From: Bin18 sp965242795 | GTDB lineage: Bacteria > Desulfobacterota > Binatia > Bin18 | NCBI GenBank assembly: GCA_965242795.1 | Contig: OZ251505.1 | Location: 868,001-932,000, forward strand | Reading direction: 5' to 3' | DNA length: 64,000 nucleotides | In this document: positions 35,469 through 44,116 of the stretch, piece by piece | Numbering within the stretch: the first letter of the stretch is position 1 | Layout: each line of letters starts with the position of its first letter | The notes under the pieces: model-generated | Told to the model about the DNA's origin: nothing | Seen by the model: the letters and a program-made list of their open reading frames with translations, nothing else | Databases searched by the model: none | Position numbers and translations under genes: made by a program

Positions 35469-36731
35469 CTACGCGAACATGCCGAGGGTGGGGAACTCGG
35501 CGTTCAATACCGCGCCCGGAGCGGGGTAGCCCAGCCACTCCTCGATGAGCGTGGCGTACACCTGCCGGAAATCGGTGGTGTAGCGCAGGTTGCCGTCGTC
35601 CAGGTCGGTCAGGCTGGGTGGGCGACCGTAGAAGCCGCCCGCGACCTGGTCGCCCAAGACGTACACCGGCGTCGCGGTGCCGTGGTCGGTGCCCAGGCTG
35701 GCGTTCTCCGGGACGCGGCGGCCGAACTCGGTGAACACCAGGGTCGTGACCTCGTCCCCGCGGCCGATGCGGCGCAGGTCATCCACGAAGCCGCGCAGCG
35801 CGTCCGCGGTGTAGGTGAGCAGGCGGAAGTGCAGGTCGTTCTGATGCACGTGGGTGTCGAAGACGTTGCCCGCGTAACCGACGTAGTACAGCCGGGTCGG
35901 CATGCCGGCGTGGATCAGCGCCGCCACCTTGCGCAGGTCCAGCCCCAGCCCCGCGGCGCGCACGCCGTAATCGACCGGGGTGCGGTAGTCGGCCCACGCC
36001 TGCCGCACGAACGCGGCGCTGTCGGTCGCGCTCTGCGCCAGACCGGTCAGGAAGCGCAGCGTCGCGTTGTCGGTCTGCCGCGCGTCGCTCAGGCGCGCGA
36101 ACAGCGGCTGTTGGCGGTGCACGCCGGTACGTTCGAAGCCTTCCGGATCGGAGAAGACCAGCGGGGCGTGCCGGCGGCTGCGCACGGCCAGGGATTGCGA
36201 CGTGGCCACGTTGACCAGATAGTTGCGCCGCGCGGCGGGGTCGAGCGTATCGGCCAGCCGGCCCAGCCAGCCCAGCTTTTCACCGGCGTGCGGGCTGCCG
36301 GTGTGCCAGAAGCCCATGGAGGCGAAGTGCGACAGGCTGGGGTTGGCGTACCCGCAGGCGTGCACGATGGCCAGCCGGCCGTCCTTGTACAGCCGCTCGA
36401 AGCCGGCCAGGGCCGGATGCAGGCCGAAATGGTCGGTCAGCGGACGCACGTCCGTTCGGGGAATGCCGATCGTGGGCCGCTCCCGGTAATAGACGTCGTC
36501 GCCGTACGGAATCACGGTGTTGAGCCCGTCGTTGCCGCCCGACAACTCCACGACGACCAGGATGCGCTCGGGATGTGCCTGCCGGGCCGCGCCGGCGTGC
36601 GGGCCGCGCGCCGCGGCCGGCCCCACGCGCAGCAATCCCGTGCTCAGCCCCAGGCCGTACAGCCCGGCCCTGAGCGCGTCGCGCCGCGACAGCTTGCGCG
36701 ACCCCGTGTCGATTCTCCCGTCCCGTGCCAT
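35469..36731 (-). CDS. DUF1501 domain-containing protein, Tat-exported
   Basis: This is a 420-residue member of the DUF1501 family (alkaline-phosphatase/sulfatase-like fold, function unproven). A twin-arginine signal SRRDALRAGLYGLGLSTG (Arg16-Arg17) predicts Tat export of a folded protein. Typical parts are ILVVVELSGGNDGLNTVIPY near the mature start, NPSLSHFASMGFWHTGSP and VFTEFGRRVPENASLGTDHG. In many bacteria DUF1501 is encoded directly after a DUF1800 gene. Here only a DUF1800 C-terminus is left upstream. Confidence 0.9.
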   Translation of the reverse strand: MARDGRIDTGSRKLSRRDALRAGLYGLGLSTGLLRVGPAAARGPHAGAARQAHPERILVVVELSGGNDGLNTVIPYGDDVYYRERPTIGIPRTDVRPLTDHFGLHPALAGFERLYKDGRLAIVHACGYANPSLSHFASMGFWHTGSPHAGEKLGWLGRLADTLDPAARRNYLVNVATSQSLAVRSRRHAPLVFSDPEGFERTGVHRQQPLFARLSDARQTDNATLRFLTGLAQSATDSAAFVRQAWADYRTPVDYGVRAAGLGLDLRKVAALIHAGMPTRLYYVGYAGNVFDTHVHQNDLHFRLLTYTADALRGFVDDLRRIGRGDEVTTLVFTEFGRRVPENASLGTDHGTATPVYVLGDQVAGGFYGRPPSLTDLDDGNLRYTTDFRQVYATLIEEWLGYPAPGAVLNAEFPTLGMFA

Positions 36732-36793
36732 TGCCGAGTCCTTTCGCTCCCGCGCGTGCCCGTCCCGCGCGTCGCTTCGCGCCGTCCCCGCGG

Positions 36794-37261
36794 CTATCCG
36801 AGCTGGTATTCCGGCGTGCTCATGATCAGGTGGACGACTTGGCGCACGGGTTCTTCCAGGTACGTGGCCGCGGCGTCCACCGCAGACGTCCCCAACTCTT
36901 CGGTCAGGAACGCGATGAGCGTCTGCCGGTCCTCTTCCGCCAGCGGCACGCGCAGCAGGCGGCCGATGAAATAATCGACGACCTGCGTGGTGTCGGTCAG
37001 GCCGGCCTCGATGACCATCCCGGCCAAGTCGAGCGGCGCGGCGTGGCGTGGGATGGGCTTGACGCGGCGGAAGGCGGTCTGCCAGCCGTGCGTGCTGCCG
37101 TAGCGCGTGTTGAAGTCTTCGTCGGCGTCGGCCATGCGGTTGAACATGGAGACGGCGTCCATCGACCGCTCCGCCCGCGCGTGCCCGTCCGCCGCGGGTG
37201 GGCCGCCCATCGCGTTGCCGTCCATCGCCCCGGCCATGCCGTTTTCCATGCCGCCGGCCAT
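36794..37261 (-). pseudogene. C-terminal remnant of a DUF1800 family protein
   Basis: The 155-residue frame ends in EPVRQVVHLIMSTPEYQLG, the usual C-terminus of DUF1800 proteins, and includes PLDLAGMVIEAGLT and DYFIGRLLRVPLAEE. Complete members have roughly 450-600 residues, so most of the protein is missing. A stop lies about 15 codons upstream of ATG 37261. The Met/Gly-rich first 30 residues (MAGGMENGMAGAM) look like part of an internal linker. Its position directly upstream of DUF1501 matches the standard pair, so the DUF1800 half has been lost. Confidence 0.6.
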
Positions 37262-37487
37262 CGAGTGTTGCTCGTCTGGAACATGAAAGGCTCCCAGATT
37301 CGTTTTTCGTTAGCCTCTACGACTGACTAGCGAAGTTTCTAACAGAATAATTGAAAACTCATATAGAATCATGGAAAGGCCAAGTTCCCGACGGAGAGGG
37401 ATGCGGTGGGACGATCCTCCTTTCTCCATCGTGGGCGGTACTCTGACGGCCCTGTACCGTGGATCACGATCGACGAAGCAGAAGATT

Positions 37488-37862
37488 CTAGGTGTCGTTC
37501 TTCTTGTCGAGGCTGTCGAAGACCTGCTTGGCGATGCGCAGACCGTTCACGCCGACCGGCCAGCCGCCGTAGTGCGCCAAGTGGATCATGATCTCGTTGA
37601 TCTTCTCGCGGCCGATGCCGACGTGCAGCGCGCCGCGGATGTGCGTCTTGAGTTCCGGGTCGCGGCCCAGCACGGTCAGCGCGGCCATCGTAATCACCGA
37701 ACGCTCCTGGATGGTGAGCCCGTCGCGGCCCCAGATGTCGCCGAACAGGTTTTCGACCGTGATGTTCAGGAAATCGTCGTGCATCATGCCCGGCCGGGGC
37801 TCGGCCCCGAAGAGTTCCTTCATCTTGGCCGCGCCTTTTCGATACCGTTCGGAATCCGCCAT
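37488..37862 (-). CDS. Carboxymuconolactone decarboxylase family protein
   Basis: This is a 124-residue CMD-family protein (AhpD/PcaC-like helical fold). Visible features are RGALHVGIGREKINEIMIHLAHYGGWP, shown here by HVGIGREKINEIMIH and the downstream His, and ERSVITMAALTVLGRDPEL. The CxxC of AhpD is absent, which favours the decarboxylase-like group over an alkylhydroperoxidase. RBS sequence GGAGGCACAC precedes the ATG. It stands alone, with repeat-rich DNA on both sides. Confidence 0.85.
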   Translation of the reverse strand: MADSERYRKGAAKMKELFGAEPRPGMMHDDFLNITVENLFGDIWGRDGLTIQERSVITMAALTVLGRDPELKTHIRGALHVGIGREKINEIMIHLAHYGGWPVGVNGLRIAKQVFDSLDKKNDT

Positions 37863-38422
37863 GTGTGCCTCCTCGTGTGACGTCGGATGTGGACGGCCTC
37901 TCGTATCAGACGGGGTGCGGGGGAGTCAAAACGAGGCTGCGGTGGGGAGTGTCCCGGTTCGTCATTCGTGATGGGTGCCTAGCGTGCGTCGGCCCCTCAC
38001 CCCGACCCTCTCCCAGAGGGAGAGGGGGCGGATAAAAGGAGCCACATCCAGAACGATACTTGGCCTTTCCCCAACTTACTGTTCCATGCTCCTCCGGCCA
38101 AAAGCCTTTCAACCTTTCGACAGGCTCAAGCACCACAAACTCAGGGACCTTCTCGTCCCTAAGTTCGTTGAGCCTGTCGAAACGAACCCCGAGGTCACCT
38201 TGCCCTTCGCATCCGAGTTTGTAGAAGAGTCTCAGCGGGCGCGGGCTCCTCTCGTCTGGAATTCCCGACGGGGAGCGAAGCCTGTCTTCCCTAATCCCTG
38301 AGCCTGCCCCGGACGTGATCCGGGGGTGGGGAAGAGACGTACCCTCATACGTTCCCGGGACGGATCGGATTTGAGTCTCGGGGAAAAGTTTGGTATCCGC
38401 CCCAGAAAAGAGCGAGGAGCGT
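37863..38422. other. Repeat-rich intergenic region
   Basis: This is 560 bases without a supported gene. It contains the hairpin CCCTCTCCC-AGA-GGGAGAGGG (38006-38026), AACCTTTCGACAGGCTCAAG (38111-38130) with its inverted mate GTTGAGCCTGTCGAAA (38168-38183), and CCTGAGCCTGCCCCGGA near 38302. The CoA-transferase gene starts at its right end. Confidence 0.65.
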
Positions 38423-39625
38423 ATGAAGCGTGGACCTTTGCAGGGAATCCGCGTCGTCGAGTGCGGCCACATGGTCGCCGCGGCGTACGCGGGCAAGCTG
38501 ATGGCGGATCTGGGCGCCGAGGTCATCAAGGTCGAGGAGCCGGGCGGCGACATCGCGCGCCGACGCGGCCCCTATCCGGGCGGGACGCCGCATCCCGAAA
38601 AGAGCGGGCTGTTTCTGTATCTCAACACCAACAAGCGCGGCGTGACGCTCGACCTGGAAACGCCCGAGGGTCGAGCCTTGCTGCGGCGGCTGGTCGCAAA
38701 CGCCGACGCGCTGGTGCACAACTACCACCCGACGCGGCTGGCCGCGCTCGGCCTGGAGTACGACACGCTGGCGCGCGTCAACCCGCGGCTGGTCGTGACG
38801 GCCATCTCGCCGTTCGGGCAGACCGGACCGCACCGGGCGTACACCGCGCACGACCTGACCATGTGGACCGCGGGCGGCATCGTCTTTCTGGGCGGGGCCG
38901 GCGGCCGGCCCGACCTGCCGCCGCTCAAGGCCGCGGGCCAGCAGGCCGGGTTTCAGGCCGGGGTCAATGCGGGCTTGGCGTGTCTGGGCGCGCTGTTCAG
39001 CCGTCTGTCCAGCGGCCGCGGGCAACTCATCGACATCTCGGTCCAGGAATGCCTGGTCGCGATCATGGAGAACAACTACGTGGCGTGGCCGTACGACGGG
39101 AGCACGCCGTCGCGGCTCGGATTCCGGTTGATTCCGCAGGACGTGTTGCAGTGCCGCGACGGCTACATCTACGTGCTGGCCGTGGAGGAGCATCAGTGGC
39201 AGGGCGCGGTCGAACTGATGGGCGATCCCGATTGGGCGCAGACCGAATTGTTCCAGGACTTCGTGGCGCGGTCGGTCAACTGGGACGCGCTCAAGGCGCT
39301 GGTCGAGGACTGGTTGCAGGACAAGTCGGTGCACGAGGTTTATCACGGCGCGCAACAGCGGCGCGTGCCGTTCGCGCCCGTCTCCACGATGGGCGACCTG
39401 CTCGAGTCCGAGCATCTGAACGCGCGCGGGTTCTTCGCGCAGATCACCCATCCCGAAGCGGGGACGCTGCCCTACGCCGGCACGCCGTACAAGTTTTCCG
39501 CGGCGCCGGAACCGCTGCTGGGACCGGCGCCGTGCCTGGGCCAGCACAATCGGGAAATCTACGGCGACCTGCTGGGGTTGTCGTCCGAGGAAATCGCCGA
39601 CCTGCGGCGGGCGCACGTCATCTGA
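38423..39625 (+). CDS. CaiB/BaiF family CoA-transferase (first of a pair)
   Basis: This is a class III CoA-transferase of 400 residues that moves CoA between carboxylic acids. Family features are VVECGHMVAAAYAGKLMADL, GAEVIKVEEPGGDIARR, LNTNKRGVTLDLETPEGR and TAISPFGQTGPH. GAGGAGCGT precedes ATG 38423; the frame extends upstream without an RBS. The end lies 16 bases before a second CaiB-type gene. Tandem CaiB genes may encode a heteromeric transferase or two enzymes of one acid-degradation pathway. Substrate unknown. Confidence 0.9.
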   Translation: MKRGPLQGIRVVECGHMVAAAYAGKLMADLGAEVIKVEEPGGDIARRRGPYPGGTPHPEKSGLFLYLNTNKRGVTLDLETPEGRALLRRLVANADALVHNYHPTRLAALGLEYDTLARVNPRLVVTAISPFGQTGPHRAYTAHDLTMWTAGGIVFLGGAGGRPDLPPLKAAGQQAGFQAGVNAGLACLGALFSRLSSGRGQLIDISVQECLVAIMENNYVAWPYDGSTPSRLGFRLIPQDVLQCRDGYIYVLAVEEHQWQGAVELMGDPDWAQTELFQDFVARSVNWDALKALVEDWLQDKSVHEVYHGAQQRRVPFAPVSTMGDLLESEHLNARGFFAQITHPEAGTLPYAGTPYKFSAAPEPLLGPAPCLGQHNREIYGDLLGLSSEEIADLRRAHVI

Positions 39626-39641
39626 GACCGAGGCAACCGGT

Positions 39642-40859
39642 ATGAGTACACGACTTCCCCTCGAAGGCGTCCGCGTCGCGGACTTCACCTGGGTGTGGGC
39701 CGGCCCGTTCTGCACGCTGCAACTCGCCCATCTCGGCGCCGAGGTGATTCGGGTCGAATCGGCCAACCGGCTGTGCGTCACGCGGCGCATTCCGCCGTTC
39801 GCGGACGGCGAAGCCGGCGAGAACCGCTGCGGCTATTTCAACCAGTACAACCAGGGCAAGCATTCGATCTGCGTGGACCTGAAACAGCCGGCTGGACTGG
39901 ACGTCGCCAAGAAGCTGGTCGCGGCCAGCGACGTGGTGGCCGACAATTTCGCCGCGGGCGTGATGGACAAACTCGGGCTGGGCTACGACAGCCTGAAGGC
40001 GATCAAGCCGGACATCATCACGATTTCGCTGTCCGGCTACGGCGCGACCGGCCCGGAGAGCGCGTACGTGTCGTACGGCCCGGCGCAGGTGCCGATGAGC
40101 GGGCTGGCCTCGCTCACCGGGTTCCCGGACTCGCCGCCGATGAGCGTGGGCTTTTCGTACGGCGACCCGAACGGCGGCCTGCACGGGGCGTTCGCGGTGG
40201 TCGCAGCGCTCATGCACCGGGCGCGCACCGGCGAGGGGCAACGCATCGACCTGTCGCAATGGGAGACGTCGGTGGCGCTGGTCGGCGAGGGGCTGATGGC
40301 GCAGGCCATGAACGGCAGCCCGCCGCCGCGCATGGCCAACCGCGACCCGCACATGGCCCCGCACGGCCTGTTCCGCTGCGCGGGCGAGGACCGCTGGGTC
40401 AGCATCGTCGTGGCGTCCGACGCCGAGTGGCGGCAGTTGTGTGCCGCGATGGAGCGGCCCGATCTGGCCGGCGACGCGCGGTTCGCCACGCCGGACGCCC
40501 GCAAACGCCACGAAGACGATCTCGATGCCGCGGTCGGCGCGTGGACCGAACACCGGTCCGCGGAAGCGGTGACCGGCACGCTCCAAGCGGCCGGGATCGC
40601 CGCGTTTCCCGCGGTGACGAACCGTGAGTTGGCCGAGGACGCGCACATGCGCGAACGCGGCTTCTTCGCCGAACGCGAACACCCCGAAGTCGGCGTGCGC
40701 CAACACGCCGGCGTGCCGTGGAAATTCTCGGACACGCCGTGCGCGGTGCAGCGGCCGGCGCCGTGTATCGGCCAGCATACGGAGGACGTGTTGCAGCGCG
40801 TGTTGGGGTACGGCGCGGAGGAGGTCGCACGGCTGCGGGCGGACGGGGTGCTGACGTGA
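39642..40859 (+). CDS. CaiB/BaiF family CoA-transferase (second of a pair)
   Basis: This is a 405-residue class III CoA-transferase with VRVADFTWVWAGPFCTLQLA, GAEVIRVESANRLCVTRR, FNQYNQGKHSICVDLKQPAG and SLSGYGATGPESAYVSYGP. It belongs to the same family as the gene just upstream but has diverged clearly in the C-terminal half, so it is not a recent duplicate. The 16-base gap implies co-transcription. It could act on an aromatic or branched acid fed by the neighbouring LLM oxidoreductases and amidohydrolase; this is context inference only. Confidence 0.9.
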   Translation: MSTRLPLEGVRVADFTWVWAGPFCTLQLAHLGAEVIRVESANRLCVTRRIPPFADGEAGENRCGYFNQYNQGKHSICVDLKQPAGLDVAKKLVAASDVVADNFAAGVMDKLGLGYDSLKAIKPDIITISLSGYGATGPESAYVSYGPAQVPMSGLASLTGFPDSPPMSVGFSYGDPNGGLHGAFAVVAALMHRARTGEGQRIDLSQWETSVALVGEGLMAQAMNGSPPPRMANRDPHMAPHGLFRCAGEDRWVSIVVASDAEWRQLCAAMERPDLAGDARFATPDARKRHEDDLDAAVGAWTEHRSAEAVTGTLQAAGIAAFPAVTNRELAEDAHMRERGFFAEREHPEVGVRQHAGVPWKFSDTPCAVQRPAPCIGQHTEDVLQRVLGYGAEEVARLRADGVLT

Positions 40860-40868
40860 GGGGAGGAA

Positions 40869-40900
40869 TTGTGGATTGCGGATTGTGGATTTTCGATTGG
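40869..40900. repeat. TGTGGATTGCGGATTGTGG short tandem repeat
   Basis: Three imperfect copies of GTGGATT in tandem lie directly after the CoA-transferase stop. The reverse complement (ATCCACAATCC) is repeated at 58476-58500. Confidence 0.7.
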
Positions 40901-40953
40901 GGAGCGGGTGCCGACGTTGCCGTACAGCCGTAGTGGAACGATGTCGGTCGGAT

Positions 40954-41388
40954 ATGGACGCGATCCTTCGGCGTGCAGGACCGCCGGTTTTCTCGACGCT
41001 GACGCTGCTGGCCGTGTTCGGTTCGGTCGTGCCGGTCGGCGCGCAGATGGGCGGGGTCGTCATGGAGATCTACGGCATGGTCGAGGTGGCCCCGGGCGGC
41101 CGGGTGGTCGGGCTCGATGTGGGCGGCGAGACGATCCGCTTCCGGGTGGACGACGTGCAGACCCGCGACCGATTTTTTTCCATGCTGCGGTTTCTGTCCG
41201 ACACGCGGAACCGCACGCCCGGCCTGTCCATCAAGGGGCCGGCGCGCTACGTGGACATGCTGCGTACCGAAGAGCCGGGCAAGCGCGTGCTGCGGCTGAC
41301 CGGCCTGTACTACGAGACCGCGCGCAATTTCGTGGTGAGCCGCATCCGGCCGGTTCGGTCGGGTGGGGAAGAACGGCGGCGCCCATAG
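40954..41388 (+). CDS. Small exported protein of unknown function
   Basis: This is a 144-residue protein with a predicted signal peptide (AILRR basic start, hydrophobic VFSTLTLLAVFGSVVPV, cleavage after GAQ). The mature part MGGVVMEIYGMVEVAPGGRV... continues through several strands to RTEEPGKRVLRLTGLYY. No family is recognised. The start at 40954 is preferred because the signal follows it; the upstream frame contains repeat DNA. No strong RBS is visible. Confidence 0.6.
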   Translation: MDAILRRAGPPVFSTLTLLAVFGSVVPVGAQMGGVVMEIYGMVEVAPGGRVVGLDVGGETIRFRVDDVQTRDRFFSMLRFLSDTRNRTPGLSIKGPARYVDMLRTEEPGKRVLRLTGLYYETARNFVVSRIRPVRSGGEERRRP

Positions 41389-41437
41389 GGTGCTACGACT
41401 GACCCGCACGGGTCGGGCTGCGACAGGAGACGGGGTA

Positions 41438-42175
41438 ATGCCGGAAAAAACGAAAGCTCTCGTGGTGGGCGTCGGCGCCGAGGTCGGGGTCGGCGGCGCC
41501 GTGTGTCACCGCTTGGCGCGCGAGGGGTTGCACGTGTTCGTAGCCGGGCGCACGCAGGCCAAGCTCGATACCGTGGTCGCCGGTATTCGTGCGCGCGGCG
41601 GCACCGCGACCGCGGTGGTGACCGACACCACGCGCGAGGCCGACGTGGTGCGCTTGTTCGAGACCGCGGAGGACGAGGGCGACGGCGTGCTCGATCTGGT
41701 CGTGTACAACGCCGGCAACAATTTCCCGAAGCCGCTGCTGGAAACCGAGGCCGAGTTCTTCGAGATGGTCTGGCGGGTGGGATGTCTGGGCGGCTTCCTG
41801 GTCGGGCGCGAGGCCGGCCGATGCATGATCCCGCGTGGACGCGGCACGCTCCTCTTCACCGGCGCGACCGCCTCAATCAAGGGACGCCCGCCGTTCGGGT
41901 CGTTCGCCGCGGCCAAGGCCGGGCTGCGTTCGCTGGCGCAGACCATGGCGCGCGACTGGGGGCCGCAGGGGATTCACGTCGCCCACGTCATCATCGACGG
42001 CGGCATCAACGGTGACGTGCTCAACACGCGCTACCCCCAATTCAAGGAACAGCGCGGCGAGGACGGCCTGCTCGGCGTGGACGCCATCGCCGACACCTAC
42101 TGGCATCTCTACACCCAGCACGAAACCGCTTGGGCGCAGGAGATCGACCTGCGGCCGTACAAGGAAACCTTCTGA
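41438..42175 (+). CDS. SDR family protein lacking the catalytic Ser and Tyr
   Basis: This is a 245-residue Rossmann-fold SDR protein with cofactor loop GVGAEVGVGGAV (residues 11-22) and NAG at 91-93. The usual Ser-Tyr-xxx-Lys site reads A143 and F156-AAA-K160 (PFGSFAAAKAGLR): Tyr is replaced by Phe and the expected Ser by Ala. Such proteins may bind NAD(P) without classical catalysis, or use other residues; Thr141/Thr144 are close. AGGAGACGGGGTA precedes the ATG. It sits between the CoA-transferase pair and an LLM oxidoreductase. Confidence 0.85.
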   Translation: MPEKTKALVVGVGAEVGVGGAVCHRLAREGLHVFVAGRTQAKLDTVVAGIRARGGTATAVVTDTTREADVVRLFETAEDEGDGVLDLVVYNAGNNFPKPLLETEAEFFEMVWRVGCLGGFLVGREAGRCMIPRGRGTLLFTGATASIKGRPPFGSFAAAKAGLRSLAQTMARDWGPQGIHVAHVIIDGGINGDVLNTRYPQFKEQRGEDGLLGVDAIADTYWHLYTQHETAWAQEIDLRPYKETF

Positions 42176-42484
42176 CCACCGGGCTCGGTCCAGCGGGCGA
42201 ACCTGCTTCAGGACACGATGGAAGTTGCATCCTAATCCCCTCTCCCCTGGTGGGAGAGGGTTAGGGAGAGGGGGAAGGTGAGAAGCCCACCCTCATCTCA
42301 TACTCTATTCGGGGTTGGGATCCTCTCCGCCTGGATTCCTGTTTTCACAGGAATGACGAGGGGAATTATCTGGTATGGAATTCTTTGAATTCTCCGACCT
42401 GACGCCCCTGCCCGACCGCTCGAGTTCGGTCGGCTGAGTGAACCTGTTTCAGGGAAGCAACCGCACGAAATAAAGGGGGGATAC
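42176..42484. other. Repeat-rich intergenic region
   Basis: This is 309 bases. It holds the hairpin CCCTCTCCC-(5)-GGGAGAGGG at 42238-42260 followed by AGGGAGAGGGGG, and the palindrome ATTCCTGT-TTTC-ACAGGAAT at 42335-42354, a type of repeat common in bacterial intergenic DNA. The LLM gene's RBS-like AAAGGGGGG stands at the right end. Confidence 0.65.
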
Positions 42485-43525
42485 ATGGATTTCGGGTTAC
42501 TCCTGCCGTTTCGGAATCCGAAACAATGGCAGGTGCCGTTTCCGCAGTTGTACGCGGCGCATATCGACCAAGCCGTGCTGGCCGAGGACCTCGGCTACGA
42601 TCACGTCTGGACGACCGAGCACCATTTCGCCGAGGACGCCTGGTCGCCGTCGCTCCTGCCTATCCTGTCGGCAATGGCCATGCGCACCAGCCGCATCCGG
42701 CTCGGCACCTACATCATCATCCTGCCGTTGCATCACCCGGTGCGCGTGGCCGAAGACGCCGCCACGGTCGATATCCTGTCGAACGGCCGGCTCGACCTCG
42801 GGCTGGGGCAGGGCTATTGGCTGAGCGAGTTCGCCAGCCTCGGCATCCCGCGCAAGGAACGCGCGGCGCGTCTCGAAGAAGGGACCGAGATCATCCGGCG
42901 CTGCTTTACCGAAGACGGCTTTTCGTTCGCCGGCCGCTACTACGACCTGCGCGAGGTCGTGCTGGCGCCCAAGCCGGTCCAACGACCCCATCCCCCGATC
43001 TGGATCGCGGCCATGGCCGAGAAATCCGTGGCGCGGGCGGCGCGGCTGGGCTACCACCTCGGCGGCAGCGGCGGGGTGGACTTGCAACAGATGTACGACG
43101 CCGGGCTCGCCGAACACGGGCGCCGTCCCGACGACTACCACGTTGCGCAGTTGCGCGCGGTGTACGTGGCGGATACGCGCGCGCAGGCGTGGGACGACGT
43201 CGAACACCACCTGCACTACATGATGAGTTCCTACGACCGGCGCTTCAAGGAATCGGGCGATCTGCCGTGGAGCGACGCGGTCATGTCCACGCCGACCGTG
43301 CCGCCGCCCGGAGAACTGCGCCACGTCGAGGACCTGTCCTTCTTTCAGGCGCCGCTCATCGTCGGCACCCCGGACGACGCCATTCGGGAGATCGAACGCT
43401 ACCGCCGAGCGACGCGCGTGACCCACTTGGTCATGTGGATGCAGATGGCCGGCCTCGACCCGAAGAAAGTGCGGGGCTCGATGGAACTGTTCGCCAAAGA
43501 AGTGATGCCGCACTTCCGCGGCTGA
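42485..43525 (+). CDS. LLM class flavin-dependent oxidoreductase
   Basis: This is a luciferase-like monooxygenase of 346 residues: MDFGLLLPFRNPKQWQVPF, the EDLGYDHVWTTEHHFAED substrate-side segment, SRIRLGTYIIILPLHHPVRV and GRLDLGLGQGYWLSEFASLG. These are typical of alkanal-monooxygenase-like LLM enzymes using reduced flavin or F420. A GGGGGG stretch lies a few bases before the ATG as RBS. It is followed by a convergent cupin gene with a 6-base gap. Substrate unknown. Confidence 0.9.
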   Translation: MDFGLLLPFRNPKQWQVPFPQLYAAHIDQAVLAEDLGYDHVWTTEHHFAEDAWSPSLLPILSAMAMRTSRIRLGTYIIILPLHHPVRVAEDAATVDILSNGRLDLGLGQGYWLSEFASLGIPRKERAARLEEGTEIIRRCFTEDGFSFAGRYYDLREVVLAPKPVQRPHPPIWIAAMAEKSVARAARLGYHLGGSGGVDLQQMYDAGLAEHGRRPDDYHVAQLRAVYVADTRAQAWDDVEHHLHYMMSSYDRRFKESGDLPWSDAVMSTPTVPPPGELRHVEDLSFFQAPLIVGTPDDAIREIERYRRATRVTHLVMWMQMAGLDPKKVRGSMELFAKEVMPHFRG

Positions 43526-43531
43526 CGCCGG

Positions 43532-43816
43532 CTACTTGAGTTCGGTTTCCACGAACACGAACTCGCCGTCGTTGGCGTTGATCACGTCGTGCTCGACCCC
43601 GACGGTGCGAAAATAGGGCACCCCGCACGTCAACTCGGCATGCTGCTCGCCGTTCCGCGTCTTGAGGAGCAGCCGGCCGCTGGTCAGCGGCACGACCACG
43701 TAATCGTACTCGTGGCGGTGCCAACCGGTGGCGGCGCCCGGCGCGAACCGCCACTCGGTCACGCGCACGCGGTCGTTCTCGATCAGCACGGTCGCTTGAG
43801 CTTGCTGTTGCGCCAT
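43532..43816 (-). CDS. Small single-cupin protein
   Basis: This is a 94-residue cupin with the metal-ligand motif GWHRHEYDYVVVPLTSG, a conserved PYFRTVGVEHDVINAND second motif and no other domain. Such small cupins are often sugar isomerases, dioxygenase-like proteins or regulatory binders; which applies cannot be said. The RBS GGAGGCGCGC precedes the ATG. It converges with the LLM gene. Confidence 0.85.
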   Translation of the reverse strand: MAQQQAQATVLIENDRVRVTEWRFAPGAATGWHRHEYDYVVVPLTSGRLLLKTRNGEQHAELTCGVPYFRTVGVEHDVINANDGEFVFVETELK

Positions 43817-44116
43817 GCGCGCCTCCTCTCCCCCTTGCGCGGCGCTTCTCGGCGCAGCGCGTGCGGGTCAGCCTAAGTCGTTCGGGCCACATCCTCAAGT
43901 CGCCCGATCTCTCCCCCCTTCGACCTTTCGACAGGCTCAAGGCACCGCAAGCGGTAGGGGCGACCGGCCGGTCGCCCCTACATCCCATGAACGACGTCGC
44001 TTTGTCCGTGCGTCCGCAAACTGCTATGGCGACGGAAAGCTCACGATCAGCCCCCCGTTTTCTGCGGCCGCAGTGTCGTGTCCGCTGCGCGACGATACAC
44101 GAAAGAGGATCGCCTG
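43817..44116. other. Repeat-bearing intergenic region
   Basis: This is 300 bases between the divergent cupin and amidohydrolase genes. It holds the CTTTCGACAGGCTCAAG repeat and the 28-base palindrome at 43954. No gene is seen. Promoters for both flanking genes should lie here. Confidence 0.55.
43954..43981. repeat. Perfect 28-base palindrome GTAGGGGCGACCGG + complement
   Basis: The half-site GTAGGGGCGACCGG is followed directly by its exact complement. It shares its core with the palindrome behind the adhesin gene. Directly before it is CTTTCGACAGGCTCAAGGC (43925-43943). Confidence 0.9.
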
